From an uncultured Bacilli bacterium (GTDB lineage: Bacteria > Bacillota_I > Bacilli_A > RF39 > UBA660): DNA of 64,000 bases. Positions 25,421 through 33,216 of the stretch are shown piece by piece. The notes under the pieces were generated by a model. It had not been told where the DNA came from. It did not search any database and saw only the letters and a list, made by a program, of their open reading frames with translations. The translations under genes were made by a program, and so were the position numbers. Positions within the stretch are counted from its first letter, which is position 1; each line of letters starts with the position of its first letter. The DNA lies in assembly GCA_934190785.1 (NCBI GenBank), contig CAKPTA010000001.1, forward strand, positions 206,975 to 270,974, read 5' to 3'.

Positions 25421-25888
25421 CTACTTTGTTTTCCCATTCCAATTCATAAATTTATCTTTAAAACTATCAGCGTAATCTTTTGCTATAATTATTTTGTTAT
25501 TTTCTTCTTTTATCTCTAATACAGGAGTGGGATTACAGCCACCTTGTTCAACGCCTAGTTTATTTATATGGAATTTCGTTTTACAGTTTTGACATTCTAG
25601 GTATTCTCCTTTTTGAATAAAATATGAATTTTCTGCAGGTGTACATACTTGGCATGTATTTAGAGCGATTCTAACAACACCATCTGTTCCTCTTACAACA
25701 ATAAATTGAATAGTAATGCCATCTACTTCATAATTTACAAATGTGGCTGTATTAGTTACATTTGTAGTATCAATTACAATATTATCTTCACTATCTGCTT
25801 TTACCGTTATAAATGAGTTTTTATTCTTATTGCATCCTGTTATAAAAAACATTGATAAAAGAATTATTACTGCTAATATTTTTTTCAC
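25421..25888 (-). CDS. DUF2318-like exported lipoprotein with CxxC motifs
   Basis: The N-terminus is a lipoprotein signal with lipobox FITGC (C19). The mature domain holds the motifs NTCQVC, LECQNCKTKF and QGGCNP, which match the soluble C-terminal region of DUF2318 proteins. Those proteins are usually linked to iron uptake (FTR1/P19-type loci). Here the gene directly follows copZ (no gap to the stop), in a copper operon. It may bind copper or iron at the outer membrane face. The family call is fairly sure; the metal is inferred from context. Confidence 0.75.
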   Translation of the reverse strand: MKKILAVIILLSMFFITGCNKNKNSFITVKADSEDNIVIDTTNVTNTATFVNYEVDGITIQFIVVRGTDGVVRIALNTCQVCTPAENSYFIQKGEYLECQNCKTKFHINKLGVEQGGCNPTPVLEIKEENNKIIIAKDYADSFKDKFMNWNGKTK

Positions 25889-26116
25889 TTAATTTACCTC
25901 AATATTTAAAACAGTAAAACCTAGACTATCTATTGTTTCTTTTATTTCGTCTAAATTAATTTTACCTTTACTTATAACCATAGCTTCCATTTTATCTAAA
26001 TTAACACTTACTGTTTTAATACCTTCTATTTTTTCTAGTGCAATTTTAACTCTACCGGCACAATTGGCACAACTCATGCCATCTATTTTAATTGTTGTTT
26101 TTATATTTTTTCCCAT
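25889..26116 (-). CDS. copZ: CopZ-like copper chaperone
   Basis: This is a 75-residue heavy-metal-associated domain with the metal site GMSCANC (C16, C19). It carries Cu(I) to the CopA ATPase and to the CsoR sensor. The frame opens at 26134, but ATG 26116 lies 6 bases after GGAGAG and one base after the copA stop, so it is the better start. The gene is translationally coupled to copA. Confidence 0.88.
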   Translation of the reverse strand: MGKNIKTTIKIDGMSCANCAGRVKIALEKIEGIKTVSVNLDKMEAMVISKGKINLDEIKETIDSLGFTVLNIEVN

Positions 26117-26117
26117 T

Positions 26118-28310
26118 TTAATCTCTCCATTCATTTATTCTTTTTAATCTTAGGGCATTTATAGTTACTGATATACTACTAAATGTCATAGCAAGAGCTG
26201 CTATCATAGGATTCATATTAATGCCTAATTTGGAAAATAATCCTATACTAATTGGAATCATACAAGCATTATAGAAGAATGCCCAAAATAAATTTTGTTT
26301 TATATTTTTTATTGTTTTTTTACTGATTTTTATTAATCTAACTAAATCCATTATGTCATTATGCATTAATAATACATCTGCTGAATTACTTGCGATATCT
26401 GTTCCACTTGCTAGTGAAACACCTATATTAGCAGTTGCAAGGCTTGGAGCATCATTTATTCCGTCTCCAATCATACATACAACGTTGTCTTTCATAAGTT
26501 CCTTTATTTTATTTGTTTTATCACTTGGCATCACATTAGCATATACTTCGTTTATGCCTATATTATTAGCAACTAGCTTAGCTGTTTTAGCATTATCTCC
26601 TGTAAGCATAACTGTTCTAATATTCATATGTTTTAATTTTTTTATTACATCTTTAATATTACTTCTTATTGTATCACTAACACCTATTAGTCCAATCAAA
26701 TTATTTTCTTCAATAATATAGACAACACTCATCATTTTATCTTTTAATACTTCTTCATCGCTTTCATGGTTATTTTGAATATTAAAAAGAGAAAATAGCT
26801 TACTACTGCCCAGATAATATTTTTTATTATTTATAAATCCTGATAAGCCAATACCTTCTATATTTTTATAATTGTCTACTTCATATAGATCTTTATAATC
26901 AGCAAAAGCACTTTTAATAGAATGTGTTGATTTAGCTTCCAAGCTAGACACTATTTTAATTAAATCATCATTTGTATAAGTACTATAATTGTATATTTTA
27001 CCAATGTTAAGTTTTCCGTAAGTTAGTGTACCTGTTTTATCAAATGCAACAACATTTATTTTACTAGCACATTCAAGTACAGAACTTTTTTTTACTAATA
27101 TTCCACGTTTGGCACATACACCTTCACTTATAACAACTGCAAGGGGTGTTGCAAGACCTAGAGCACAAGGACAAGCTACAACTAGAACAGTTACAAAATG
27201 ATTTAAACTTGTATTTATATCTTTAGTAAAGATCAAGTATAAAAAGAAAGTTATAAAAGCAATAACGATAATACAGGGAACAAATATTCCGCTAACAGAG
27301 TCAGCTAAAGCTGCAATAGGTGCTTTGGTATTAGTTGCTTCTACTACTAATCTAACTATTTCAGAAATAGTTGAATCACGTCCTATTTTAGTAGCTTCAT
27401 ATTCGATGTATCCATCTATATTTAAACTTCCGGCATTAACAACATTGCCTTTGCTCTTTCTTACAGGAATTGACTCTCCCGTAATAAAAGACTCATCAAA
27501 ATGAGCACTTCCATTTACGATAATGCCATCACTTGCTACTTTCATTCCAGCTTTACAAATTAAGATATCTTTCTTTTTTATCTCATCTATTGTTATTTCT
27601 TTTTCACCATCTTTTGTTTTAATTAAAGCAGAAGATGGTGTAATTGTAACTAAATCGTGAATAGACTCTTTTGTTTTCTCTTTACTTCTAGAATCAATGT
27701 ATCTACCAAATTTAATAAAATATATAATAATACATACTGATTCAAAATATAATGAATGAATATACTCAGAATTATTATTTATAATCATAACAGTTCCATA
27801 CAAACTATACAAAAAACTAGTTAAGACACCAATTGATACTAATGTATCCATATTTGGAGTTTTATGAATAAAATTTTTATAACCATTTTTGATAATATCA
27901 AATCCATAAATCAAATATAAGCATGAAAATATTAATAAAACAAGTGCATAATTAATAGAATTTATCTCCATATTTAGATATGGTAATTGTGGCAGGTTGA
28001 ACATGCTAGCCATAGATATATATATAACAAAAATAGCTAAAACACCAAATATAATTAAAGTGTTTTTTTTGTTATCTTTCTTTTTTGCTTTAGTTCCATC
28101 ATATACACCCAAACTTTTAAAGCCTGCACTTTCAACCATTTTATTTAAATCACTTACGGTAATATTATCTTGAGCTTCTATTAATGCTTGTGCAAGAACT
28201 AAATTAACAGAAGCACTTATGATGCCTTCTTGTTTATTTAAGTACTTTTCTAGTCCGACAGAACAAGCACTACAACTCATTCCTTCGATACTAAGTATTA
28301 TTTTTTTCAT
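26118..28310 (-). CDS. copA: Copper-exporting P1B-type ATPase CopA
   Basis: CopA pumps Cu(I) out of the cytoplasm. The 730-residue protein has one N-terminal HMA domain (GMSCSAC, C13 and C16), eight membrane helices with the CPC metal site in ACPCALGLATPLAV, the TGES actuator motif, the phosphorylated aspartate in DKTGTLTYG, the HP-type SKST-HSIKSA region, and GDGINDAPSLA. Near the C-terminus the helix-7 and helix-8 motifs YNACMIPIS and MAFSS-type residues (seen as MTFSSISV) mark Cu(I) specificity. It is the second gene of the csoR operon, 22 bases downstream. Confidence 0.94.
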   Translation of the reverse strand: MKKIILSIEGMSCSACSVGLEKYLNKQEGIISASVNLVLAQALIEAQDNITVSDLNKMVESAGFKSLGVYDGTKAKKKDNKKNTLIIFGVLAIFVIYISMASMFNLPQLPYLNMEINSINYALVLLIFSCLYLIYGFDIIKNGYKNFIHKTPNMDTLVSIGVLTSFLYSLYGTVMIINNNSEYIHSLYFESVCIIIYFIKFGRYIDSRSKEKTKESIHDLVTITPSSALIKTKDGEKEITIDEIKKKDILICKAGMKVASDGIIVNGSAHFDESFITGESIPVRKSKGNVVNAGSLNIDGYIEYEATKIGRDSTISEIVRLVVEATNTKAPIAALADSVSGIFVPCIIVIAFITFFLYLIFTKDINTSLNHFVTVLVVACPCALGLATPLAVVISEGVCAKRGILVKKSSVLECASKINVVAFDKTGTLTYGKLNIGKIYNYSTYTNDDLIKIVSSLEAKSTHSIKSAFADYKDLYEVDNYKNIEGIGLSGFINNKKYYLGSSKLFSLFNIQNNHESDEEVLKDKMMSVVYIIEENNLIGLIGVSDTIRSNIKDVIKKLKHMNIRTVMLTGDNAKTAKLVANNIGINEVYANVMPSDKTNKIKELMKDNVVCMIGDGINDAPSLATANIGVSLASGTDIASNSADVLLMHNDIMDLVRLIKISKKTIKNIKQNLFWAFFYNACMIPISIGLFSKLGINMNPMIAALAMTFSSISVTINALRLKRINEWRD

Positions 28311-28332
28311 AATTCACCTCAACTTTGTACAA

Positions 28333-28629
28333 TTATTTTATTTTTCCAAATAATTCAACGATATCATCAATAACTTCCATTTTACCATCATTAATATCTT
28401 GAACCATACATGTCTTCATATGACTTTTCAAAATTTCATTTCCAAGACTTTTTAAAGCATTAGTTGTAGATGCAACTTGCATCAAAACATCATCACAATA
28501 TCTGTCATTCTCAATCATTTGCTTTATACCGTTAACCTGTCCTGCTATAATGTTAAGTCTTCTAGTTAAATCTTTCTTTTCTTCTTCTGTTCTATGTTTA
28601 AGACGAGTACAATTACACTCTTTTTTCAT
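28333..28629 (-). CDS. csoR: Copper-sensing repressor CsoR
   Basis: This is a CsoR/RcnR-family repressor, an all-helical protein of 98 residues. The Cu(I) ligands Cys-His-Cys are present as C45 (RYCDDVL), H70 and C74 (SHMKTC). An extra CNC near the N-terminus is unusual. Binding of Cu(I) releases it from DNA. It leads the operon csoR-copA-copZ-DUF2318. Its operator can be read within the spacer of its own promoter. Confidence 0.92.
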   Translation of the reverse strand: MKKECNCTRLKHRTEEEKKDLTRRLNIIAGQVNGIKQMIENDRYCDDVLMQVASTTNALKSLGNEILKSHMKTCMVQDINDGKMEVIDDIVELFGKIK

Positions 28630-28647
28630 ATTATCACCACCTCTATC

Positions 28648-28676
28648 ATTATAGGTGGTGGGGGTATACCTGTCAA
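28648..28676 (-). promoter_or_regulatory. Copper operon promoter with CsoR operator in the spacer
   Basis: TTGACA (28676-28671) and TATAAT (28653-28648) are both perfect and 17 bases apart. The spacer contains GGTATACCCCCACC, which resembles the G-tract half-sites flanked by A/T pairs typical of CsoR operators. Confidence 0.8.
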
Positions 28677-28690
28677 GACTTTTCTAAAAT

Positions 28691-28712
28691 AAAAACAACA
28701 AAAGTTGTTTTT
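28691..28712. terminator. Terminator of gmk
   Basis: The stem AAAAACAAC/GTTGTTTTT with loop AAAA overlaps the gmk stop codon and is followed by a T/A-rich tract. Confidence 0.7.
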
Positions 28713-29382
28713 ATAATTTTATATCTTCATTTTCAAATTCTTTATTTATTAATTCTTCATGCATTAATTCTTCCATATTTTCTATATAAACATCTTCAAT
28801 ACGGTCAACACGGCACTTTATTGCCGTTAAAATAGCATTAAGTTTTAAGGCTGCTCTATCTACTTCATCATTTACAATAACATAATTATATTTATTTACT
28901 TCGTTAATTTCATTATATGCTGCTTTAAATCGTGCATTAGCCTTTTCGATTGTTTCCGTCTTTCTAGCAATGAGTCTTCTTCTGAGTTCCTTCATACTAG
29001 GTGGCATAATAAAGACAAATATAGCATCTTTAATTTTATTTTTTATAATAAGTGCTCCCTGAACCTCTATTTCTAAAATAACATCTATTCCTTTATCTAA
29101 TTGTTCTTTTATTTTATCCTTAGGCGTTCCATATAAATGATTATTGTATTCAGCATATTCTAAAAATTCGTCACGTGCAATTTTATCTCTGAATTCTTGT
29201 TCTGACAAGAAGAAATAATCAACGCCGTCTTGTTCTCTACCTCTTTTATCTCTTGATGTACAAGAGATAGATACCCATACATTATTATTCATTTCCTTTA
29301 ATTTATTAATAATACTATCCTTTCCAGCTCCACTTGGACCTGATACAACAATTAAACTTCCTCTTCCATTTGTTTTTATCAT
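28711..29382 (-). CDS. gmk: Guanylate kinase
   Basis: Guanylate kinase converts GMP and ATP to GDP and ADP. The 223 residues show the P-loop SGPSGAGKD, the GMP-binding stretch SCTSRDKRGREQDGVDYFFL, the EYAEYNNHLYGTP motif and the lid (RRRLIARKTETIEKANAR). A tail of about 15 residues beyond the usual end is acidic. In Bacillus it lies by dacA-like and coaBC genes; here it sits between the two metal-export modules with its own terminator. Confidence 0.95.
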   Translation of the reverse strand: MIKTNGRGSLIVVSGPSGAGKDSIINKLKEMNNNVWVSISCTSRDKRGREQDGVDYFFLSEQEFRDKIARDEFLEYAEYNNHLYGTPKDKIKEQLDKGIDVILEIEVQGALIIKNKIKDAIFVFIMPPSMKELRRRLIARKTETIEKANARFKAAYNEINEVNKYNYVIVNDEVDRAALKLNAILTAIKCRVDRIEDVYIENMEELMHEELINKEFENEDIKL

Positions 29383-29474
29383 AAATACCCTCCATTATTA
29401 GAAATATTTTAACATATGAAAAAATTATAAGCAATAATCATTTTACAAAAGTATAACTTGTTTTTTAAATAAAA

Positions 29475-29491
29475 AGTAGTTTTAAACTACT
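29475..29491 (-). terminator. Terminator of the zinc/cadmium-type exporter operon
   Basis: The stem AGTAGT/ACTACT with a 5-base loop is followed on the minus strand by TTTTTATTT. It overlaps the stop codon. Confidence 0.55.
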
Positions 29492-31334
29492 CTTTAAAAT
29501 ATAATGTTCTAATGGCATTTAAAATTGCAATAATAGATACTCCTACATCAGCAAAAACAGCCATCATCATAGAAGCAAGACCAAGTGCTCCTAAAGTTAA
29601 AAATAAGATTTTAATTAAAAGAGCGAAGAAAATATTTTCTTTAACAATTTTCATTGTTTTTAATGATATATTAATAGCACTTTTAATACTATTTAAATTA
29701 TCATTCATAATAACAACATCACTAGCTTCAATAGCAGCATCACTTCCTGCTAGCCCCATTGAAATACCAACATCAGCTCTAACAAGAACTGGGGCATCAT
29801 TTATTCCATCCCCAACAAACGCTAAAGTTTTACTCGTCTTTAATAATTCTTCTGTTTTATCAACTTTATCTTTTGGTAGAAGTGAAGAATAATATTCATC
29901 TAAATCAAGCTTTTTAGAAACTTTTAAAGCAACTTCTTCAGTATCTCCTGTAAGCATAACAAGTTTTTTAATATTATGGTTTTTTCTGATATTTGAAATG
30001 GCCTCTAAAGCTTCTTTCTTTATGGTATCACTAACAACAATGTTTCCACTATACTTATTATCAACCATAACATATAAAATAGTTCCAGTAGAAGTGGTAT
30101 TATCTATAGTAATACCAAATGAAGATATAAAATCAATATTACCAACAGATACCTTTTTGCCATTGATATTAGCCGTAACACCTTTGCCAGGTATTTCTTT
30201 TATATCTTTTATTTTAGTCTGATCTATAGTATCACGATATGCTTCTTTTATAGAAAGAGCTAATGGATGATTTGAATGATATTCAGCATATGCTGTTAAT
30301 TTAAGAAGCTCTTCTTTACTGATACCAATATTATTTATTTCATTAACACTAAACTTTCCTTCTGTAAGTGTTCCTGTCTTATCAAAAACAATAGTATCTA
30401 CTTTAGATAAAATTTCTATATAATTACTACCTTTTATTAATATTCCCTTTTTTGATGCTCCACCTATTCCACCAAAGAAACTAAGAGGAACCGATATCAC
30501 AAGTGCACAAGGACACGAAATAACAAGAAAAGTAAGAGCTCTTTTAGCACATATGGCAAATGTCATACTTGGAATAATAAGTGGTGGTAATATAGCTAGT
30601 GCTAAAGCTAAAAAGACAACAATAGGTGTATAATATTTAGCAAATTTTGTAATAAATTTTTCTGATTTAGCTTTCTTATCGCTAGCACTACTTACTAGTT
30701 CTAAAATTTTTGATACGGTTGAATTTGAATAAAGTTTTGTAACTTTTATTTTAAGCATTCCAGACATATTAATTGATCCATTTAAGATATTAGATGAAGC
30801 ATCTACACTTCGTGGCATGGATTCTCCTGTTAAAGCTTTCGTATCAAGCATTGAAGACCCTTCTATAACAATGCCATCTAAAGGTACCTTCTCACCTGGT
30901 CTAACAACTATAATGTCATCAATTTTGACATCATTAGGGTTTTTAGTAACAATTTTATCATCAATTAAAACATTCGCAAACTCAGGTTTTATATCCATTA
31001 AACTAGCAATTGATTTTCTTGATTTATTAACTGCATAACTTTGAAATAATTCTCCTATTTGATATAAAAGCATTACAAGTACACCTTCTAAATATTCTTT
31101 TGTTATAAAAGCTCCAATAGTTGCAACTGACATTAAAAAGTTTTCATCAAATAATCTTCCGTGAATTATATTCTTAAATGATTTTTTTAATATATCAAAC
31201 CCTATTATCAAATAAGCTACTAAGTAAATTAAGAATCCTAAAATAAGAGAATAATTTGATACAATCAATCCTACTAATGTTATAACAGCTGAGATAATTA
31301 TTTTTTTTAAATTACGTTTTTCTCGTTTATTCAT
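29487..31334 (-). CDS. P1B-type heavy-metal ATPase (Zn/Cd/Pb type), lacking its own HMA domain
   Basis: The 615-residue ATPase from ATG 31334 begins directly with the membrane domain; the usual N-terminal metal-binding domain is encoded as the separate small gene upstream. It has the SCPCALVISVPLSFFGGIG metal helix, TGES, DKTGTLTEGKF, the HHSNHPLA-type motif (seen as HSNHPLALS), GDGINDAPVL, and the helix-8 DVGVSIIAILNAIR with the aspartate typical of the zinc/cadmium subgroup (ZntA/CadA). The frame's first eight codons precede the SD (AAGGGG) and are discarded. It is controlled together with the HMA gene by the divergent ArsR regulator. Confidence 0.9.
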   Translation of the reverse strand: MNKREKRNLKKIIISAVITLVGLIVSNYSLILGFLIYLVAYLIIGFDILKKSFKNIIHGRLFDENFLMSVATIGAFITKEYLEGVLVMLLYQIGELFQSYAVNKSRKSIASLMDIKPEFANVLIDDKIVTKNPNDVKIDDIIVVRPGEKVPLDGIVIEGSSMLDTKALTGESMPRSVDASSNILNGSINMSGMLKIKVTKLYSNSTVSKILELVSSASDKKAKSEKFITKFAKYYTPIVVFLALALAILPPLIIPSMTFAICAKRALTFLVISCPCALVISVPLSFFGGIGGASKKGILIKGSNYIEILSKVDTIVFDKTGTLTEGKFSVNEINNIGISKEELLKLTAYAEYHSNHPLALSIKEAYRDTIDQTKIKDIKEIPGKGVTANINGKKVSVGNIDFISSFGITIDNTTSTGTILYVMVDNKYSGNIVVSDTIKKEALEAISNIRKNHNIKKLVMLTGDTEEVALKVSKKLDLDEYYSSLLPKDKVDKTEELLKTSKTLAFVGDGINDAPVLVRADVGISMGLAGSDAAIEASDVVIMNDNLNSIKSAINISLKTMKIVKENIFFALLIKILFLTLGALGLASMMMAVFADVGVSIIAILNAIRTLYFKE

Positions 31335-31339
31335 AATAT

Positions 31340-31561
31340 TTACCCCTTTATTACACAATCAGGTTCTATTTTTTTAGTGCACTTTTTAATTTGCTCAAAT
31401 ACATCTTTTTCACTAGCATAAGCAGAATATGAAACAGTCATACTCTGCATTATAAAATTAACAGAAACATCTTCTACACCATCAATATTTTTGATAGCTT
31501 CTTCTATTTTAGCGGCACATGCAGCACAATCTAAATCTTCTAATTCGTAAATTTTTTTCAT
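31340..31561 (-). CDS. Stand-alone heavy-metal-associated domain protein
   Basis: A 73-residue HMA domain from ATG 31561 (SD AAAGGGATG) carries the metal site LDCAACAAK (C12, C15). The Asp-Cys-x-x-Cys form is usual in ZntA/CadA N-terminal domains rather than copper chaperones. It lies five bases before the P1B ATPase that lacks such a domain. The pair thus looks like a split version of a normal ZntA. A C-terminal cysteine pair is also present (KKCTK, PDCVI). It could act as a soluble zinc donor. Confidence 0.8.
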   Translation of the reverse strand: MKKIYELEDLDCAACAAKIEEAIKNIDGVEDVSVNFIMQSMTVSYSAYASEKDVFEQIKKCTKKIEPDCVIKG

Positions 31562-31578
31562 AAAAGCATCCCTTTCAC

Positions 31579-31594
31579 TTGAACAATCATTCAA
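31579..31594. promoter_or_regulatory. ArsR-type operator, site 1
   Basis: TTGAA-N6-TTCAA is a perfect inverted repeat downstream of the exporter promoter. It has the same architecture as site 2 and resembles CzrA/SmtB operators. Confidence 0.65.
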
Positions 31595-31606
31595 CTATTC
31601 TTCTAT

Positions 31607-31636
31607 ATTATATTTGAATTATCGCTCAAATGTCAA
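31607..31636 (-). promoter_or_regulatory. Promoter of the zinc/cadmium-type exporter operon with operator site 2
   Basis: TTGACA (31636-31631) and TATAAT (31612-31607) on the minus strand are 18 bases apart. The spacer holds operator site 2, TTGAA-N6-CTCAA (31614-31629), so a bound repressor would block the promoter. Confidence 0.7.
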
Positions 31637-31652
31637 TACATTTCTATTATAT

Positions 31653-31681
31653 TTGATTATTTTTAAAATATCCCTTATAAT
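31653..31681 (+). promoter_or_regulatory. Promoter of the arsR-family gene
   Basis: TTGATT (31653-31658) is followed after 17 bases by TATAAT (31676-31681). Confidence 0.65.
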
Positions 31682-31705
31682 ATCTAATTAGAAAGAAGGA
31701 CTTTT

Positions 31706-32053
31706 ATGAACAACAAAAATACTAATTTGCACGATGAAAATATGGTAAACCATATTAAAGAAAATATTACCTCATATAATACAATAACTGATTTATCAGA
31801 CTTTTTTAAAATTCTTGGTGATAGTACTCGCCTTCAAATTTTAATGGCTCTAGTTCACGGAGAACTTTGCGTAAGTGATCTATCTTCACTTCTAAATATG
31901 ACTATATCAGCTATATCACATCAATTAAAATCATTACGAACAGCTAAATTAGTAAAAGTTAGAAAAGAAGGTAAAATTGTATATTATTCATTAGATGATG
32001 ATCATATTAATACTATTCTTGATATATCACTAGAACATATTATAGAAAAATAA
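31706..32053 (+). CDS. ArsR/SmtB-family metal-sensing repressor (CzrA-like)
   Basis: The 115-residue winged-helix repressor has the opening LSDFFKILGDSTRLQILMAL, the ELCVSDLSSLL helix, and the recognition helix TISAISHQLKSL. The alpha-5 helix carries D98, H100 and H111, as in the zinc sensor CzrA, with Glu (E114) where CzrA has a fourth ligand, His. A cysteine in ELCVSDL leaves a partial alpha-3 site as well. It faces the HMA/P1B operon, and two matching inverted repeats lie between them. It is likely a zinc- or cadmium-released repressor of the exporter. Confidence 0.9.
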   Translation: MNNKNTNLHDENMVNHIKENITSYNTITDLSDFFKILGDSTRLQILMALVHGELCVSDLSSLLNMTISAISHQLKSLRTAKLVKVRKEGKIVYYSLDDDHINTILDISLEHIIEK

Positions 32054-32081
32054 AAACCGTTTAATTTAATTAAACGGTTTT
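32053..32081. terminator. Terminator of the arsR-family gene
   Basis: A 12-bp stem (AAAACCGTTTAA/TTAAACGGTTTT) has a short loop and a downstream T. Confidence 0.8.
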
Positions 32082-32192
32082 ATAAATATTATATATTATA
32101 CATAGTATTCGGAAAAGCTCATACATCTTATGAGTACAAAGTTATCTATGAATCAATCTAATTAAATTATTATCAAATTTAAATTTTCAAAA

Positions 32193-32212
32193 AAGATATA
32201 TTTCTATATCTT
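32193..32212 (-). terminator. Terminator of the orphan 194-residue gene
   Basis: The stem AAGATATA/TATATCTT with loop TTTC is followed on the minus strand by T6. Confidence 0.65.
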
Positions 32213-32228
32213 AATCATATTCTAAAAA

Positions 32229-32813
32229 TTATAACCATAAATTGCGAGTCAAACTTTTTTTCAATTTTAATGTTCTTTCTATTTGCTCGTTTTTTATTTT
32301 TTCATTTAATTCACTTTGTTCTATATTATATAATTTTTCTTTGGCATAAAATAGAATATATGCATCATATATACTTAATTCAGCATAATCATTTTCTTTA
32401 GACTCTATATATTTTTTTAAATCTCCTGTTGTTCCAAAATTAGATAAAATTGAAACTGCTTTTGCCATTTCTTCTTCTGAAACTCTACTATTTACTAAAT
32501 TTCTTAAAGATGTATTATGCATATAATCTGCGACTTTATCATGTTCTTCTTGTGTGCAATCTTTATTTTTATATTTAATTAATAGTTTAGATAATTCCAT
32601 TCTTTCTCTTATTTTTAAATATTTTTGTATCTTATCAACATTTATTAAATAAATGGGAAATTGATTAAGTTCATTTATATAATCAATTTCTTCTTTTGAA
32701 AAATAACCAGTAAATTTTATCCATATTTCTAATGCATTACTAGTATTCGCATAAGAGTCACATGGTATACAATATGATAAGGTTGTAGTTTTTGGTAATA
32801 TAATTCTACTCAT
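32229..32813 (-). CDS. Unrecognised protein, 194 residues
   Basis: I do not recognise this protein. It has a strong SD (GGGAGGC) and a dedicated terminator, so it is probably real. The sequence is soluble and helix-rich after residue 35, with a N-terminal beta-like segment containing YCIPCDSY, a CxxC-like pair (C15 and C18). The C-terminus is a basic amphipathic helix. It lies in a 1.1-kb stretch that otherwise contains only remnants, downstream of tRNA-Arg, a position often used by laterally acquired genes. No mobility gene is present. Confidence 0.6.
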   Translation of the reverse strand: MSRIILPKTTTLSYCIPCDSYANTSNALEIWIKFTGYFSKEEIDYINELNQFPIYLINVDKIQKYLKIRERMELSKLLIKYKNKDCTQEEHDKVADYMHNTSLRNLVNSRVSEEEMAKAVSILSNFGTTGDLKKYIESKENDYAELSIYDAYILFYAKEKLYNIEQSELNEKIKNEQIERTLKLKKSLTRNLWL

Positions 32814-32920
32814 TTTTAAAGCCTCCCAATTTCTTAATTATTATACACCAAATTATGATAAAAATAAATAAGAGATTCTATCATTGAAACATTATCTAAT
32901 GGCAGTTTCTGTTTATTAAA

Positions 32921-33028
32921 TTAATTATATCTTTTCTTCAAAATTGTATTATCAAATTCCATATAATATTCAGTTATTAACAAATAGTAATCTTTTGCAT
33001 AAGAATACTTACCATAGATAAATTCTTT
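32921..33028 (-). pseudogene. Possible 3' remnant of a gene
   Basis: The 305-base gap between the 194-residue gene and tRNA-Arg has no complete gene. One 35-codon open stretch ends here with protein-like composition (KEFIYGKYSYAKDYYLLITE...), but it has no start codon or SD. It may be the tail of a lost gene, though chance cannot be excluded. Confidence 0.3.
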
Positions 33029-33053
33029 CTATAATCTTTTTGAAACACAAAAA

Positions 33054-33073
33054 AACTAACAAAATTGTTAGTT
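33054..33073 (-). terminator. Terminator downstream of tRNA-Arg
   Basis: The stem AACTAAC/GTTAGTT with a 6-base loop is followed on the minus strand by T5GTG. Confidence 0.65.
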
Positions 33074-33118
33074 CATTTATTGTTCTCGGAATATATTTGT
33101 CCGAGTTTCCTATCATAA

Positions 33119-33193
33119 TGGTGTCCAGGACGGGAATTGAACCCATAATTAAGCTTTAGGAGAGCTTTGTTATATCCGTTTAACTACCCAGAC
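33119..33193 (-). tRNA. tRNA-Arg (CCT)
   Basis: A full cloverleaf can be drawn on the minus strand. The acceptor GTCTGGG/CCTGGAC has seven pairs, two of them G-U. The D stem is GTTA/TAAC, the anticodon stem AAGCT/AGCTT with loop CTCCTAA gives CCT, and the T arm is ATGGG-TTCAATT-CCCGT. CCA is encoded. It reads AGG codons. It lies 16 bases downstream of the HD-domain gene and may be co-transcribed with it. Confidence 0.9.
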
Positions 33194-33196
33194 AAG

Positions 33197-33216
33197 AAAA
33201 TAGCTTACGCTATTTT
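33197..33216 (-). terminator. Hairpin between the HD gene and tRNA-Arg
   Basis: The stem AAAATAGC/GCTATTTT with loop TTAC lies at the end of the HD gene. The following T tract is short (TTTTCTTG), so read-through into the tRNA is possible. Confidence 0.5.

Noticed and set aside
26353..26721. Long frame opposite copA
   Set aside because: It is a shadow frame on the opposite strand of a conserved ATPase, with no SD or promoter. The same applies to the other antisense frames over known genes.
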